From Haemonchus contortus (Eukaryota > Nematoda > Chromadorea > Rhabditida > Trichostrongylidae), in assembly GCA_000469685.2 (NCBI GenBank), contig LS997562.1:14768646-14832645 (forward strand): a stretch of DNA of 64,000 bases, in the 5' to 3' direction. Shown in pieces: positions 24,472-38,082 of this stretch. The notes below the pieces were generated by a model. That model was not told the DNA's origin and did not search any database. It was given only the letters and a program-made list of their open reading frames with translations. Made by a program: the position numbers and the translations under genes. The first letter of the stretch is position 1; each line of letters opens with the position of its first letter.

Positions 24472-27400
24472 TAGATGTGCTTCAACAATTGCTAATGCAT
24501 ACGCAAAGCTGGTCGAGGACAATGTTCTCAACAAGGATGAATATCAGGTGAAGAATTTTCATGTAATTAGCAAGGTTTTACTGCTTTGTTTTTTCTTTCA
24601 TTCATTCTTGATCATGCACAATTATCATAGTCCTGTTGGGGCAAGAAATGGCTGTTCTGATATTCCCGTGTAGGTATTTTTTACATATGGTATTATATAT
24701 TACAACTTATATACATATTTTTCTGACATTATAATCATTGGTACTAATATGTGTAATAGTAATAATAGTAACATAATAATAATACAGTTTACCAAGGTAT
24801 TATATTGTTAAAGTACCGGAGTTCGGCTCGCAATAAATCTCAATAATCCAAGGCAAAAAAGCCGGAAAGTAAGCGGCCGAAAAGTAAGCGAATGAAAGTT
24901 AGATTGTCATTTTGGTCACAGGTTCAATCGAAAGCCTCACGAGAACTATATAGTAAAAGTCTTTTGTTCGGCGCCACAACTTTTTTCATGCAAACTGGTG
25001 TGTTTATGGAAGGTAATCATTGCTGCGATCGACAACGCTTGCGTGTTTTCGTTGTAAATGAACCAGTAATTCGGCAAGGCTTTAAAAATGCTTTTGACAT
25101 TTAATCGTGGTCAGAGCTGTCAATTTTCTCAATCAGAAGTTTCAGCGGGATTTTCCTCTTAAAAATATGAGTGGTGATTAGTCATCAGTAATCATCATTG
25201 CACTGAGGTTTGAACGCGTGTGGTCATTAGTTTGGGATATTAGTGTATCAGTGTATTTGTTGTTATCAGCAGCAAAAGAACTTGGATTTTTAATTACCGT
25301 AAATGAATATGTTCTTGAAAATGCTCTTGGAGGACGCTACTGGTGAAGAGATATTCAAATGCTCAGCACAAGAATATCAGTGTTCAATGTTGCTCGTTTA
25401 GTACTTATCTCTTGTGAGGGAGACAATTTTTCAGCTGTCACTCATTGCTCACTTTGACCATCTGTTGGATTCCTTGATAACTTATGACGTCGACCAAATC
25501 AGAAGAAGACGGAAGTCAAAACTGCTTAGCATATGGGACAGATTTCAGGTTCGTTCACAGTGTTGTTCGAAGCACATACATGCAAATATCTTGAATCGTT
25601 GTTCAATCTTCAAAACTTGTTTGCAAGAGTTTCAGGTACTGAATTTTTGAAAGTCCACTTACCCACAATCGGAACGTTGTCGTCCTTTAGGAACCGTGGA
25701 GCCTGTAGCGATTGAGGAGGGGCAGCGACTGCATAAAAACCTGCGTTGGCACATTGCCAACGAAAAAAACGTCGTTCACGCACTACTGCGTCACATTCTA
25801 ATTTTCGCTAACGGCACGCTGAAGGCTGAGTAAAACCAAGGGGACGTCAGTAACCTCAGAAGGCAAGAACCTATGTTAGAGATGATCGGGAAGAAGTATT
25901 TGATTAGAGAATTTGGACTGATGTCCTCTTACAACAAATCTTGCTCGCCCTCCTTCCTTTCTACTTCAGCACTCAATCACTAAAGTCTCAAACCGCATCA
26001 CTATTACTGCCTAAAATGCTGTAGGTTTCAAAAGGATTTTTGCCCATCCGATCCCAACGTACTACATTTGGACGTGGGTTGACATTTTAGAGGTGAAGTC
26101 AAACGAAGAACTGTTTTACAAGTTAATTTATTAAAGTAACATCGTGAGATGAAATTGAGTTACACAATAGAGTTCTTCTTAGATTTTGGAAGTTTTCAAG
26201 AGTGTTTATGATGGAAAATCATTTATCACGATTTCAGGCCAAGCAGGTAAGTCCTGCACCTCAAGGGATCTATTTGTGGGGTACTGTCGGCTGCGGCAAG
26301 ACCACTTTAATGGATTTGTTTTTCGATTGCTGTCCATTCGCGGATAAAGAACGTGTTCACTTCCACTCCTTCATGCAGGATGTGCACAAAAGTAGGTGAT
26401 ACTGTTGAGCATTGCCCGATGCCTTTAATTTCCCTCTACAGATATGCACAACCTGAAAATGTCACATAGTGGTGAGCGGGGCAGCTTCGACCCAGTACCA
26501 CACATTGTCGATGAGATCATGAATAGCTGCAGGCTTTTGTGTTTCGATGAGTTCCAGGTAATTTAGAAGTTGAATCACCAAGAAAGTTCTCCGCCCATCG
26601 GTTCATTATTACCCAATCGATGTCCATTATTCTAGGTGACTGATATTGCGGATGCTATGATTTTAAAGAGGTTCTTCTCACTCCTATTTGATGAAGGACT
26701 TGTTGTTGTTGCTACTTCAAATAGACCTCCCAAAGATTTGTACAAGAATGGATTACAACGTCATCAATTCGTACCTTTCATCGACGAATTAGAAGTTGGT
26801 GTTATTTTTTCACTTTTTGCCTCTTTCGGTTTTTGTCCCATGGAAATGAGGATAATCATTTCATGATTTGTTTTTGTTAGAGCAGATGCCGAATACTTAC
26901 ATTGGATTCTGGCATTGACTACCGAAGGATAGGAAGCGCAGGGTCCAATATGTTCTTTGTTCGTTCAGCAAACGAAGACACGGATCAGCAATGTGATCTC
27001 GTGTTCAAGGAATTGATCGCATTTGAGACAGATAGTAGGTGTTTTCCATTGATCACTCTTCATCACCTCTGCATTTATACCTTTATCGGGCGGTCCAAGC
27101 TCATTGCACGGTCCCATTTAGGTAGTAATTACTCAGTTATTCGCTTTCTATCTCGTCGCACTTGTTTTTCTAATAAGGGGTCCTAGGTTAGATGTTCCTC
27201 TAAATTGTCTCCCTTCAACACGAGTACCCAACATGATTAGATGTCACTTTTATTTGAAGGCGTATACAAAATATGCTCGTGGATTGGCAATACCTTGCCC
27301 CCATTGTTTCGAATCTGGGACGTGACCTGTATTCGCTTACTGCATTGTAAAATTGTTCCTTTTATCATTAATCAGTCGCTAAGTTCAGCAGGCTCGTAGA

Positions 27401-29518
27401 AGTGTCCTTCATTCAGAAGTTCGGCCAAAAACACTTAACATTCTGGGACGAACAGTGGAAGTGAAGAAGTGCTGCGGTGGAGTTGCAGATATCGACTTTG
27501 TCGACGTGAGGTTTTAGAGCTATTTTTGAAATGAAGTTCATGTTTTGAAATGTTTTTTTGTGAGTTCGAGCCTTGAATCCTTTGGTTGGTTAGGTTAATT
27601 TAGGTTTCTAGAAACCAATTCGCAGCTTATTGGGTGGGGGGGGGGGGGGGAGGGGGTTTAACAAACCGATCTTAAATAATGCTCTACTTTAGATTCAAAG
27701 AATAACGAGTCTCTTCTTTTGGGCTATCCTGACATGAAATACTTTCAATTGTTGTTCACTAAAGAGTTCAAAATGTCATTTACAGTGGTGCGAACGGCCA
27801 TGCGGTGCAGCTGATTATTTGGTACTTGCTCGAGTATTTCATACCATAATACTTCGCAATGTGCCTGTGCTGACCAGATCGAAATTGAGTGAGACCAGGC
27901 GATTTATCACGATGATCGATACGTTTTACGATCAGAAGGTTGGAAAATTTTGCAGTTAGTTTATTGAAATATATATCTATCTCGACTTGCTACATAAGTT
28001 CGCTCTATTGCTGACTGTTTCCAAAACATATATTAAGAGGTGTCTTGATTCAACGTTGTCGCAATATTTGTGGCTTGATGCAAAGATTCAGACTTATTAG
28101 CATGCTCGAGCACATGTCATTCAAAAATGCAATTCAGAGATAACTGTATAATCACGTAAAACTCACAATACATCAGAACAACTCCAGCATACCAGATGAG
28201 TAATATAGAATTTGAATTTGAAAAAAAAAGGATAGAAAAAAGAATGAGTACAACAATATATGGTTGACAAATGCGCAAAAGACGGTAACGAAAAGGAACA
28301 TTGGCAAGTTTCCAGAGCGTCCCTCTAGGGTATTATCTCTATTTCCTTCACTTCATAGTTGGTCTTCATACGTTACGTTTCCATTTATAATAAGTTGTCG
28401 TTTCATGCACTAACTGCTAGTTATTTTGGTGCCCATTCCACTACTTTGAACATGTTCTTATTGGCACTTCTTCCTTTCGCCCTCAAGTACGCTACGTAGA
28501 TCATGGTCGTCGAAAAAAACCTAGACATAACGCAGTAAGGGCTCAAAGTTCGGCATCGTTTCGATCTTATCGAGAGGTGGACGTTTTCAACGGCCCTGTC
28601 GAGGCTGTTTTTGTTTCTTCGCTTTCGATGCACTATTTTGACCAACTCTTTCACTTTGTAACTTGAAAGAGTACCACGAAATTATTTGGAGCCATGCCTT
28701 TTAAGCTTGCTCACACTAGAGCGGCTTGCAGTGTATCTTGCGACTACGTAAACAAGAAGTATCATATATCCTGTTTGATATGGTCTCTGATATTTGGCTC
28801 AGTTCTCGAGCCCGATATGAGTACCCTTGCAAGCTGAATTGCAAAACTGTCAAAGGTTTTAAAATGCCACCAGACTGTTTCTTATTGAAAAGTAATAATT
28901 GGACTGAAGTTTCAAGTTTTCGGCTTTTGTGACAAGCTTGTTTAGTAGTTGTTGACCTGTTCTCACCCAATATTATCGACTTTAGGAAAGATTAGCATTT
29001 GTCGATATTCTTGAAGGTTGGCTATATTTTGACATTTTCATTGCATCTTCATTCTTATTCACATTTTTGAATAAGATGAAGCAGTCGATAGCCCTCGGAT
29101 GTTAATTACGTTTTAAGATGAGATTCAAAGAGAATCTCCCATTCTACCATGGTATCTCGTTAGATTTTTCTTTGGCTTATTAATTTTTTTTCAGGTTCGT
29201 CTAGTTGTTAGTGCGGAGGCACCACTAGACAAGCTTTTCCAGCTGTCTGACGATGGGGAGAAGGCCACTGAGCTCAGTGATTCACAAAGACAGTTAATGG
29301 ACGATTTGAGCCAGGATGATCCCGCGGTTGGTATTTCTAGATTCAGAGAGTTCTTATTGTAGTTCCTTTCCAAAATAAGAATTATACAGGCTAAGGTGGA
29401 TGTCAATGTTTTTTCTGGAGAAGATGAGCTCTTTGCCTACCACAGAACAGTGTCGCGGCTGTACGAAATGCAAGGCTGCCAGTATTGGAACGCAAGGAAG
29501 CCAAGTAGCACATCATAG
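24425..29518 (+). CDS. AFG1L: AFG1-like mitochondrial AAA+ ATPase (AFG1L/LACE1), complete
   Basis: Mitochondrial AAA+ family ATPase, implicated in turnover of respiratory-chain subunits. Exons 24425-24547, 25435-25548, 26238-26391, 26442-26557, 26636-26794, 26881-27034, 27384-27505, 27786-27938, 29195-29326, 29390-29518 give 451 residues, near the human length (481), with every junction in phase. The N-terminus ([20 protein letters not shown]) is basic and amphipathic, a mitochondrial presequence. Walker A is GTVGCGKTT (about residues 94-102) and Walker B LLCFDEFQ (about 162-169). [26 protein letters not shown] and LDSGIDYRR follow, and the C-terminus has [19 protein letters not shown]. In-frame GTG 24410 is rejected as start. 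Donors GTTGGT (26795, 29327) and the acceptor before 27384 are non-ideal but required by phase. Exon 3 reads through an internal GTAAGT after AKQ, which the family sequence supports. Confidence 0.95.
27636..27650 (+). repeat. Poly-G tract (15 G) in AFG1L intron 7
   Basis: Uninterrupted G run, preceded by TGGGT and followed by AGGGGG, within the intron 27506-27785 and on the sense strand of the transcript. Confidence 0.95.
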
Positions 29519-30160
29519 TCTCACTGTAGCAGTGTATTCTTGCCGTAGGTCTAGTTGGCTAGAGAAGACGTCACTTAAACGATTACTAACTAGCTCATCT
29601 CTCAACAGAGTATATCATGGTCTAGTCAGGTCCTATTGCCTTCTTATATGAAAAACCTCCAGGTGTGATCGAAGCCAACCAGGGTATTCATCTTTCAGAA
29701 GTTTCTTACATAACGACGCTTACCTTGCCAACTGCCCTAAAAGTGTCCAGCGGCATGGGCTGCAGTCACACTCGACGAAAGGCTGTACGGTCCGTCTTGT
29801 TAACAAAGGTGGTGCTCAAATTCAGAAAATATAGAGGGTGTCTATGCTAGGTCAAGCATGTGTCGAGTAGTCAGAGGGGTAGAGAGTTGAAGATCATGCC
29901 GTAGCAATGTAATTCTGAGAAACAAGTTCACAAGTAGAAGCGAAGATGGAGAAAAAGCCAAATCATAAGGTAATCTTTGACGAAAATTCGTTGCTCGGGT
30001 GTTCCCTGTCTTCTAGTCAGAGAGTTTTGCCCACCTGTCAGGTTGCGGGGCAGATTTACTTCGCAAAACTTTATATAAATTTAGATAGTACCAACTTTAC
30101 AGTTCTGATGTAATGAGGTTCCAAAATTGTTTATCAAAATATTGTATTTATTGTGGAAGT
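29519..30160. other. AFG1L 3' flank
   Basis: Presumed 3' UTR and spacer; no gene seen. Confidence 0.4.
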
Positions 30161-30440
30161 AGGGGTATGGTGTAGTGATGAGTGGCACTAACTCACATGC
30201 ACGGTCACGGGGTCGAATAACGGATCGATGTCGGCCCATGCCAACCATCCAAGCCTTCCATCCCTCCGGGATAGGTTAGTTGATGCCAGGATCGTCTGAG
30301 AGGATAAAAGCACTGAATTGTATATCGGCCACCGCAACACTTTGTGTAAGATTGCCACTGCGATTCTGAATGGAAGTCGAATGCGGAGGCGCATCCCCCA
30401 GACGGGATTGATTAACTCCCGCCTGAAGACTATCCTTTTA
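30161..30440 (+). repeat. tRNA-derived SINE, copy S3
   Basis: Head GGTATGGTGTAGTGATGAGT (box A) and TCACGGGGTCGAATAACGG (box B position), body TCTGAGAGGATAAAAGCACT, tail CCAGACGGGATTGATTAACT. Near full length. Confidence 0.85.
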
Positions 30441-30739
30441 TTATTGTGGAGACCAAATCCACAAGAATCACCTTTAGTGATCCTCTTTTCTCTTGACATT
30501 TCAGGCGTCTAAGGGGGTACCTAACCTGGCCAATGGTCGTCATGTGGGGATTTGATCTGGGCATTCGGGCGTTGTACTCACTTAAGCTAATTGGTTGCTC
30601 AAGTAAGAAGATTTTTTCGAGAAGCAGGAGCATGCCCTCCCAGAGCTTGGGAGTGGATATCACTGAGCTCGACAACTCTCCGAAGTAATTGCTAATTGCA
30701 TTAATTGCATATTGAAAAGCAGATTTAGAGCATGCTCGG

Positions 30740-31275
30740 AGCTTGCGCCAAACTTGTCAAGTAGGCCGTAGGGCGTTCAGGCTCGGTTGGAATATAGACT
30801 GGGAACACTTATGGTGGGTGGCAGAACTAGACTCCGCCCACAGGGGGCGGGGCTTGCGCGTAATTAATGTCAAATCTCATAACTTCTGTTCCCGTGGAGC
30901 TAGAGCGTTCAAATTTGGTAGGATTACAGGAGACAGGATGGGAACACTTATGGTGGGTGGCATGATCGGATTCCGCCTGCGAGGGCGGGGCGTGCGTAAA
31001 ATGGGCGTAATCTTAGTGAGTTTGCGCAGACAAGTTGAAAACAAGGAGGAGAATGAACTAATTCACTTGAGCACACATGAGTTTAACAGAACTCCGCTCA
31101 GAACGGGCGAGGCGCACACGAAGTGTGTCGGGTGCGTGTGTGTTCAACCGGAAATTTTTTACCTCCTGTTCTACTGTGAAGGAGCATCCAAATTAGCGGG
31201 AGACCGTAGACGACGCGGCATTCTCTACACGATAAGGAGAAGCGCCCGGCGTAAGCCGGGCGGTTCGAGTGGTGT
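30740..31275 (-). repeat. Composite hairpin/145-bp repeat element, inverted second copy
   Basis: Two units of the same minisatellite as at 11.43-12.03 kb, in opposite orientation: GGGAACACTTATGGTGGGTG at 30801 and 30940 and CCGCCCACAGGGGGCGGGGC at 30836. These are followed by the TGTGTCGGGTGCGTGTGTGT tract near 31125 and the hairpin CGCCCGGCGTAAGCCGGGCG near 31243. The component order is the reverse of the first locus except for the CA tract. Confidence 0.8.
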
Positions 31276-31529
31276 GGCTTGTTCAGTCCTTAGAAACGAA
31301 TCTCCACGGTAAAAGTGTTTTCTGACGTTTACTAGTGTGACGAATCTCGCATTCTTAAGGATAGCACATGCTAGCAGGTCCAAAAGTGGCATGAAGGAGA
31401 AGTACTGGCTGAAAAAAGTGTTTCCATTATGTACCACTCCCAAAAATGGGGGTGTTTCAAGGGCTTTGTATAAGCTGCACAATTCGCAGAGGAGGAACCA
31501 AGAGCTGATCGTCTTCGACCCTGACCTAT

Positions 31530-31690
31530 GGATGTGGTATCTTCTCCCCGAATGGCGTGTCGCGCTTGCTGCGCTCGATCGCGCGCTATAAAAGGAAAAA
31601 CTTGAATCCCCAGTGGAAGGATTCAGCAGTCGCCGCGGAACCACCGCCGCTGGTCGTGGGAATTTGGGAGAAGTTCCACCACCCCTGACC
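31530..31690 (+). repeat. Dispersed repeat family D, copy 2
   Basis: Matches copy 1: TATCTTCTCCCCGAATGGCG, CTCGATCGCGCGCTATAAAA, CCCCAGTGGAAGGATTCAGC, GGGAATTTGGGAGAAGTTCC. Confidence 0.75.
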
Positions 31691-34600
31691 TATGAAATGG
31701 TGGAAAGCGATTTTTGCCATTTTTAAAACAAATATATTCAATTTTGTATGCCATTGCATACGACAAAATCTCGTCCAAATGGCCTTTCCATACCACTTTT
31801 TGCACTCGTTCATCTACCTACTTTTACTGGTTTCTTTCGGCAACTTTTCACAAATTTCGCAGATTTTCTCGCTTTCTAACTGTTCTGTACCAAAACTTTC
31901 GCATTTATTTAACTACCAACACTTGTTTAACTTGAGAAAAGTACTCAGAATAATCGTGGTCGGTGGCTTTATGGGCATCACTGAGAGAAGTTAACAGTGG
32001 TTCCAGAAGGGGATTTGATTCGTCGATTTTAATGAGTCCATTTCCCTCGACACGATGCTTGACACTGCGTTCACCATACGTGTAGTGTCTATACCCCCGT
32101 CACTTGCAATCATTCTGCCCTCATCTGATGTGAACACCATCCCCAGGCTGCAGTGGGCCAGCATTAGTCGCCAGTCAGTGTGATCGTAGCTTCGCTGCAG
32201 CTTATTGCAACATTGCGGTGAGTCCCTGGTAATCTAAAAACGCACAGAAGTTCTTCAATTGCAAGGGATTCACATCTCCATTCGCTTTTTTTTCATGCAA
32301 TGAAAAGATATCTGGAACTTTGCGATCACCTGAGGTTTTCCAGGCAGTTTTCGTTGAATCTCGATGTTAACCTCAACCTGTGCCTCTACTGATCTACCTT
32401 ACATGTCTTTATAGCCATTCGTGCCTTAATCTAGGAATCAGGCAACTATTACCGGTAGTATCGATAGAGATGAGAATCAATAAAGATTTTCATCGATTTT
32501 TGAGTAACACATAGACAAGGTCTTTGCTTTGAGTTTTTATACTAGTAGTAGCCACTGGCCTGTTTCTAGTCAACAAACTCGACTGGAAAAGAAAATGACG
32601 CAGCTGAAGTCATCGAGGAAGTTCAGGCAGTCTTTCATAGAGCACCAAATTCCATTGCGGAGGCCTATTTCGTTTGGAATGTGTCACGGCGGATGACTGG
32701 AAATCATTGCATAGACGTGTTCCATTGCTTGGTGGAATACACAAGCTTGGGAGGCATTATGATATGTAGTAGATGCTCCTGCTTTTCTTATCCCTGTTTC
32801 AAGAACATGTCATTCGAGGGTAGCCCAGAATGGTTGATTAGTTCCAGGCTAGGCGATGTTCAGTAGCTGTCACAAGGGTAACATTGATAGCCTATAAGAA
32901 GGGAAAGGAAAACAAAAGAATGTTGAAAATGAAAGTATAGTTAAATACCGACAATCTAACCATGCCTGGATAATGACAATTTGCGAAAAAGGAAGTAACC
33001 GTGTTTAGCTTTCGAACTTGACATCAGTATCTTATATCTGCAACTTTAGTTCACTTTTTCATCCTCTTACCGACCACAAAGACATACTTCCACGTTTTTT
33101 TCCATCATGTGGTGCAGATGGGGTGGAAAAGGAAAGCTGCGTCAGGAAAACATCCTGAAAATGCAAATGCATACTTCGAGATCAATCCTAAGAGTAGTCT
33201 GTTGCATAATTCCTTCTATAAAGGGCGATTTAGAGAGTTAATTCAGGGGTTTACAGAAACTAATTACTGTCTTCCTTCAGTAGTTGCTGCAACCTACATA
33301 GCTGTATACCTCTTCAGTACGGTCGGGATCTTCTTCATCCCCCTCCCCACTCCAGCTTTAGCACTTCAAATAGGACACAGCCATTGCTGATAAGCTGTGA
33401 GTTTCGCAGATTGCTTGTATATTGCGATGACAGTCGATCAGAGTCCCATATAGTTGTAAAGCACGAAGAAGTGGTGAGAAAGTGAAGGGACATTCGAGAA
33501 TGGCTGCATTGCGTTTAATGACAGAAAACCTGAAACCATGCTATGTAGCTTCAGATTTCTCTCTTATTTAACTCCGGCATAAAAAACAACTTAATTAATT
33601 TAAATTTCAATAGTTCTCTCGGAGCTTCATGAAAATTTTAATTCCGCCAGAAAACGGCAATCTGTTGCGTCTATTACCAAGATAACGCTCGACCAGATTC
33701 CGCCAAATAGACGGCCGACGCAGTGAAGGAATTTAGATAAGAGGTTCTGGAACATCCGTCATCGACAGAAGAAACTCAACTCGGACTTTCATACGTCTGG
33801 ACCCTCAAAAGAAGCACTATGAGCAGGAAGATTTACATCCGTTGAGGACCTTATCGGTGCGGGCCAGACCTGGTCGCATGGAAAGGTATTTTTTTCAAAA
33901 CTTGTGACGCGTAGGGAAAAGTGCGATGAAGTTCGGTAGGTTATCTTAAAAGAGTGTAATATTTTTTACTTTCAATCATTAGGCTGAATAAAGCTTTGCT
34001 CAACTGTTCCTGTACTGTTTTGGCTTCCACTGCTATAATGAGGTGCGCCGGATCACTGTTCCAGTCGTAGGCTTATAAATTACAAATTTATCAGTTATCA
34101 AGGCTACTCGGATGACTACAAATAATTAAAAAATTTTACCATATTGGATACCCTGAAAAACAAAGGCTGGGAGGATTCAAAAGAAAAACTCTCTATTTTG
34201 CAGATCGTTTCAACTGTTTTGCCGTCAAGTATCCCTGTCTGCCTTGATTTGAAAGCAGAACCATAACGAGTCCCGTCAAACAGGGCCCTTAAGTGGTGGA
34301 AAGGAGCCGGACGTTCATCGTTTCCCGGATGTGAGTCGCGCCCAGGAAAATTGTTGGATCATTGGACCTGACTGATAACTTATCAGACGCACATCACGCG
34401 CCGTCGGTTTCGAGCGCTTTCATCAACGTCGGGCTGACCAATTTTGAACTTCCTCTTTCGTTCCTGGCATGGCTGTCATCAGTCTGTGCCATCACTCTGT
34501 CTGGCTTTTCTCTCATTCCTCCTTTTCCTACACATTAGGTGGTGGGGCTTCTATTCTTCTTAGACTCTCATACTTCTCGACAAAAAGGCAGAAGGGGGTC

Positions 34601-36825
34601 CCCGTATAATCACGAGTAGGATCAGTAACGCTCCTGGTCTCAGTATAAATTTCTTTAAATTCTATAAAACTTCCATACCCCATTGAGCTTGTTTATTGTT
34701 TATTTCAAATAATTGCTCCATATTTTATCAGAAAGAATGTCGTGACCTACCCACGTCATTCACAAAGATCTCAGGTTGGCTCTGAAGCCAAAGTAGGTTC
34801 ATTAGCATGAGAAGTCTTAATAAATGGTATGTTCAGTAGAATTATGCAATATATCAAGAACCCAGATCGTCCTGAGGGGAGCTAATAGGACTTACGATGG
34901 GTCTGAACAAATTACTTCAGCTCGAGCTCTGTTCATTAGTCACGAGTGATCTGTAGTATGGGTTTCGATGCATGTGCTGCTATGGTGTCGAGATCTGGTC
35001 TTCAGCCGATAGTTCACACAAAATTTTTCCCCAGAAAACACAAACAAAGAGTTCTCTTCCTAGATAAGGCAATGAACGAATTTACCATTGGCAGTGGTGA
35101 TGAAAACCCTTCCCTACATCGGCTTCGAACCTCCCAATGGAGAACTGGAAGAGATCCCGAGCTGTAGTGTGGTTCATCGTCGGCAGTTACTAGCGCTACC
35201 ACATGTTTGATATGTGGTTTCAATTCAAATACATATGTAGGGTAGGCTATGGAAATCTCTATGTTTTGTGGTAATTTATAGTCAGAGGTACGGTATTTTT
35301 ATGAGACACATGTCTTGAACATTCGAGATTTATGTTCTGCATCACAACATGCAAGCGGGTTCACCCACATAGGACTATTCATCCTTGGGAGGGCTGCAGA
35401 TTTCAGACACCCGCATCAATGACCAATCCGGATTGTCGCAAAAATTCGAATTTATTATCAGCTCAGCGGACTAGAGGGCTTATCTCAGCCTACACAATGT
35501 GTCCCAAGAACCATACTAGTTCCTGGCTCGTGGCTTCTCTCCTAAATGTCTGATTCTCAAGTGCCTGGCTGCGTTCGCTACTTCTTTTCTGGGGCAACCC
35601 TTTCCAAGAGGAGCAACGAGTACTAGTACGAATGTGCCGGACGATGCAGGGGACTTGAGCAACTCAGCTCTATTCGGGCCTCATTGAATGGGAATTAGCT
35701 ATAAAAAGAGCGTAGAGAATGATTAGATGAGAAAAAGCACCGGCCGCAGTCTCCTATTGATCGGCGACGAGAGCTGCTGCAGCTTCTGCTGTGGACGTCG
35801 TCGTACTTAAACGCTGCTGCCGCCGTGCTCGTTGCCATCACCTCGTGCTACTCGCTTTTCCAAACTTCCTGATAGTAGAAGTTTAGTTGCCTGTATTCGG
35901 TAACGGAAACCCGGCGAAGCTGTTCCAATCCCTTCTTGTTGGCTCTTTGCTGATTTGAGAAAAACAAAAAAGTAATAAGAAGTGTTTAGGGCTAGGTGAG
36001 GGGGAAATCAGAACATCCACGGTACATGTTTGGCTTTTTTCTCCTAGATGGGGAATCCAGGACGTTTTCGCTCACCGGGATCTGAAAAGCCCAATCCACT
36101 GGTTCAGTCTTGTATAGGTGTTGCCTTGCTCATGACTATCAATGAGCTTTAGATGGAAATTTTGAAAATCTTTTAAATCTTGAAATAGTCATTACAGTAG
36201 TATGTCTTCTACAAGGCAAGAGCTACTTTTTTTTACCACCTATTATCATACAGGAACACGTGATACCCGTCCATTGTTAGAATGTGCTTGCCCTGATGAT
36301 AGGGATGCTCTCGGAATGCCATGAAATTTCTAGGGGAATTCAGCTTAGTGTCCATGGAAACCACCACTGTATCGGATTAGGGGGATGCTCTGCAGCCATA
36401 GGAAAAATTAGAGATAGTGCATTTACATGGTCAACTTGGGCAAAAGCATGAACTTTCCCGAAACAGAAAGAAATCTTCCGTCTTATTCCGAATTTTCTCA
36501 GAATTTTTGCTCTCCTTCTTTGTCCCGTCTAGCAGTATCTGCGTTGCTATCTATTTGTCTTCTTTTTATGTATTTCCTAAAAAAAATTTAATCCTTCCAG
36601 TCAATGTCAATTCCTTCAGCCTTGAATTTTTGTCACGATAGATAGCGTAAATACATATATGGAAACAATGTATTGATATTGATCAGTTTCCTTCCTGGAA
36701 TACGCCCCGCCTTCCCCTTCATCCAGTATTTGGGTGCACTTTTGAATGGGTATGTCTCTTGAATATGAATAAGAAGGAAATAATTCGAGGTGGCTTGCTG
36801 ACGTACCAAACAGTACTTTTATGGC
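31691..36825. other. Gene-poor spacer
   Basis: No conserved gene could be identified. Open segments at 33109-33390 (plus), 34946-35167 (plus) and around 35690-35840 (minus, starting M-A-T-S-T-A-A-A-A) look mildly exon-like but have no recognised family or consistent splice partners. They are not called as genes. Confidence 0.35.
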
Positions 36826-36975
36826 CCTAGACGAGTCAAGTACTAATTATCGTCCCCGGAGTATGGAAGATTGTTTGGTTTGGGCGGGTATCGATCCGGA
36901 CTTTGATCTCTGGACCATGCGAAAATGAGGAATGCGTAATGGACTGCTTGCCACAGCAACATCTTCTCCCAATGA
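36826..36975 (-). repeat. tRNA-derived SINE, copy S4 (head part)
   Basis: Reverse orientation; retains CCCCGGAGTATGGAAG, GGCGGGTATCGATCCGG, GATCTCTGGACCATGCG and a degraded TGCTTGCCAC box A region. Body and tail are missing or unrecognisable. Confidence 0.6.
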
Positions 36976-37299
36976 GAAATACATTAATAAATAGTAATAT
37001 AAATAAAAGAACATTGGGTTCGACCCGTTATTCCTACTTCCAGAACTTGGATATCATTCCTTGGTGATTGTTAAAGGATTGCCATTCAAGGGATCTGTCT
37101 CAACCACTTGCTCTTGATATATCCTGCGCGGTCAAACTCTTATGGGATCTATTCGATGAGTGAGAGGCTTCCTGAATAGGCCTCCCTCTAAAAACGAATC
37201 TGGAATCCACAGATTCACGTGGAGAGATGGATCACACGAATTTACGTATGGTGATTAGATTTGAAGAGCTGAAAAGGGATTAGGTTTCGATAGCTCGCT

Positions 37300-37729
37300 A
37301 AGAATGCGGCTAAACCTGAACTTCGCCTTGGTTTCCATTGACAGAATAAGGAATAAATTCATTCCATCTCGGCAAGTCTTCAAAGAGGTTCAGTAGGGTG
37401 GAGCTCAGTGGATGTTATCACCAAGTTTATTCCAAGCACTTCCAACGTCACTCGCTTGAGAATGGCGCGTCTATGACGTTAGCAGTACCGGAGGGTTACC
37501 GCTTATCACCGCTAAAAATGGCAACAAACACCTCTTCAGTGGTTCCGGCACTCCACAACGCCTCGATAGTCTCTCGGGCCAAGAAGAGTTCCGATAAAGC
37601 AGATGAGCGTACATTCTTTCTAAGGGAGTGGCTCAACCTACTGTCTCGGAGTAGCCGCTTCGAATTGAATGTTCTAGAGAGCTGCATAAGTATGGTGCGC
37701 AAGAGACCCTTCCAATACTCGACTCCATA
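37300..37729 (-). CDS. Unidentified exon-like segments, minus strand
   Basis: An acceptor (AATACAG) at 37730 opens a 230-bp segment (37729-37500) ending at donor GTAACC. It reads ..VEYWKGLLRTILMQLSRTF, then SSALSELFLARETIEALW and SAGTTEEVFVAIFSGDKR. Two alternative continuations keep phase: 37470-37422 (AILKRVTLEVLGINL), or a segment near 37405-37315 (NLFEDLPRWNEFIPYSVNG). They cannot both be used because the gap is too short. The composition looks like a globular protein, but I do not recognise the family. The opposite strand is also open here, so chance is not excluded. Confidence 0.3.
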
Positions 37730-38082
37730 CTGTATTACTGATAGTTTCATCCCCGGAACGATTTATCTTCAAACTCTGTTCTGACTAGTCTCCTGCCAAT
37801 TCTGAGCCAGTATATAAAGAGAAGGCTTTCGGATCCTGAAAAGTCGCTGTCGTCGAGCCGGGAAACTTTTCGCCTCTGCAGCTTTTTGCTTTGATTGCTC
37901 TTTTCCTAAAAAAAGGAGTACGGAATAACATAAGTGCTTTAAGGAATCCTCTACTTTTCCATTTTACTCGGTATGCAGCAATTTCTTCGAAGCTAAGTAA
38001 CTTGCTCGTATAAGCTGAGTCATGAAGTTCGATTATCCACCCAGCATTCGGCTTCAATTAAGATGCATAATGGCCTAATGAA

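Noticed and set aside
24410..24673. AFG1L start at GTG 24410
   Set aside because: Not an ATG. ATG 24425 in the same frame gives a clean mitochondrial presequence.
25549..25715. Extra AFG1L exon reading [20 protein letters not shown]
   Set aside because: Exon 2 (ending 25548) joins exon 3 (starting 26238) directly in phase and matches the family spacing. Including this segment would break the frame and add residues not found in the family.
37496..37750. Annexin repeat (SAGTTEEVFVAIFSG resembles GAGTDE..LIEIL)
   Set aside because: The flanking residues do not follow the annexin repeat and no second repeat is present. Left unidentified.
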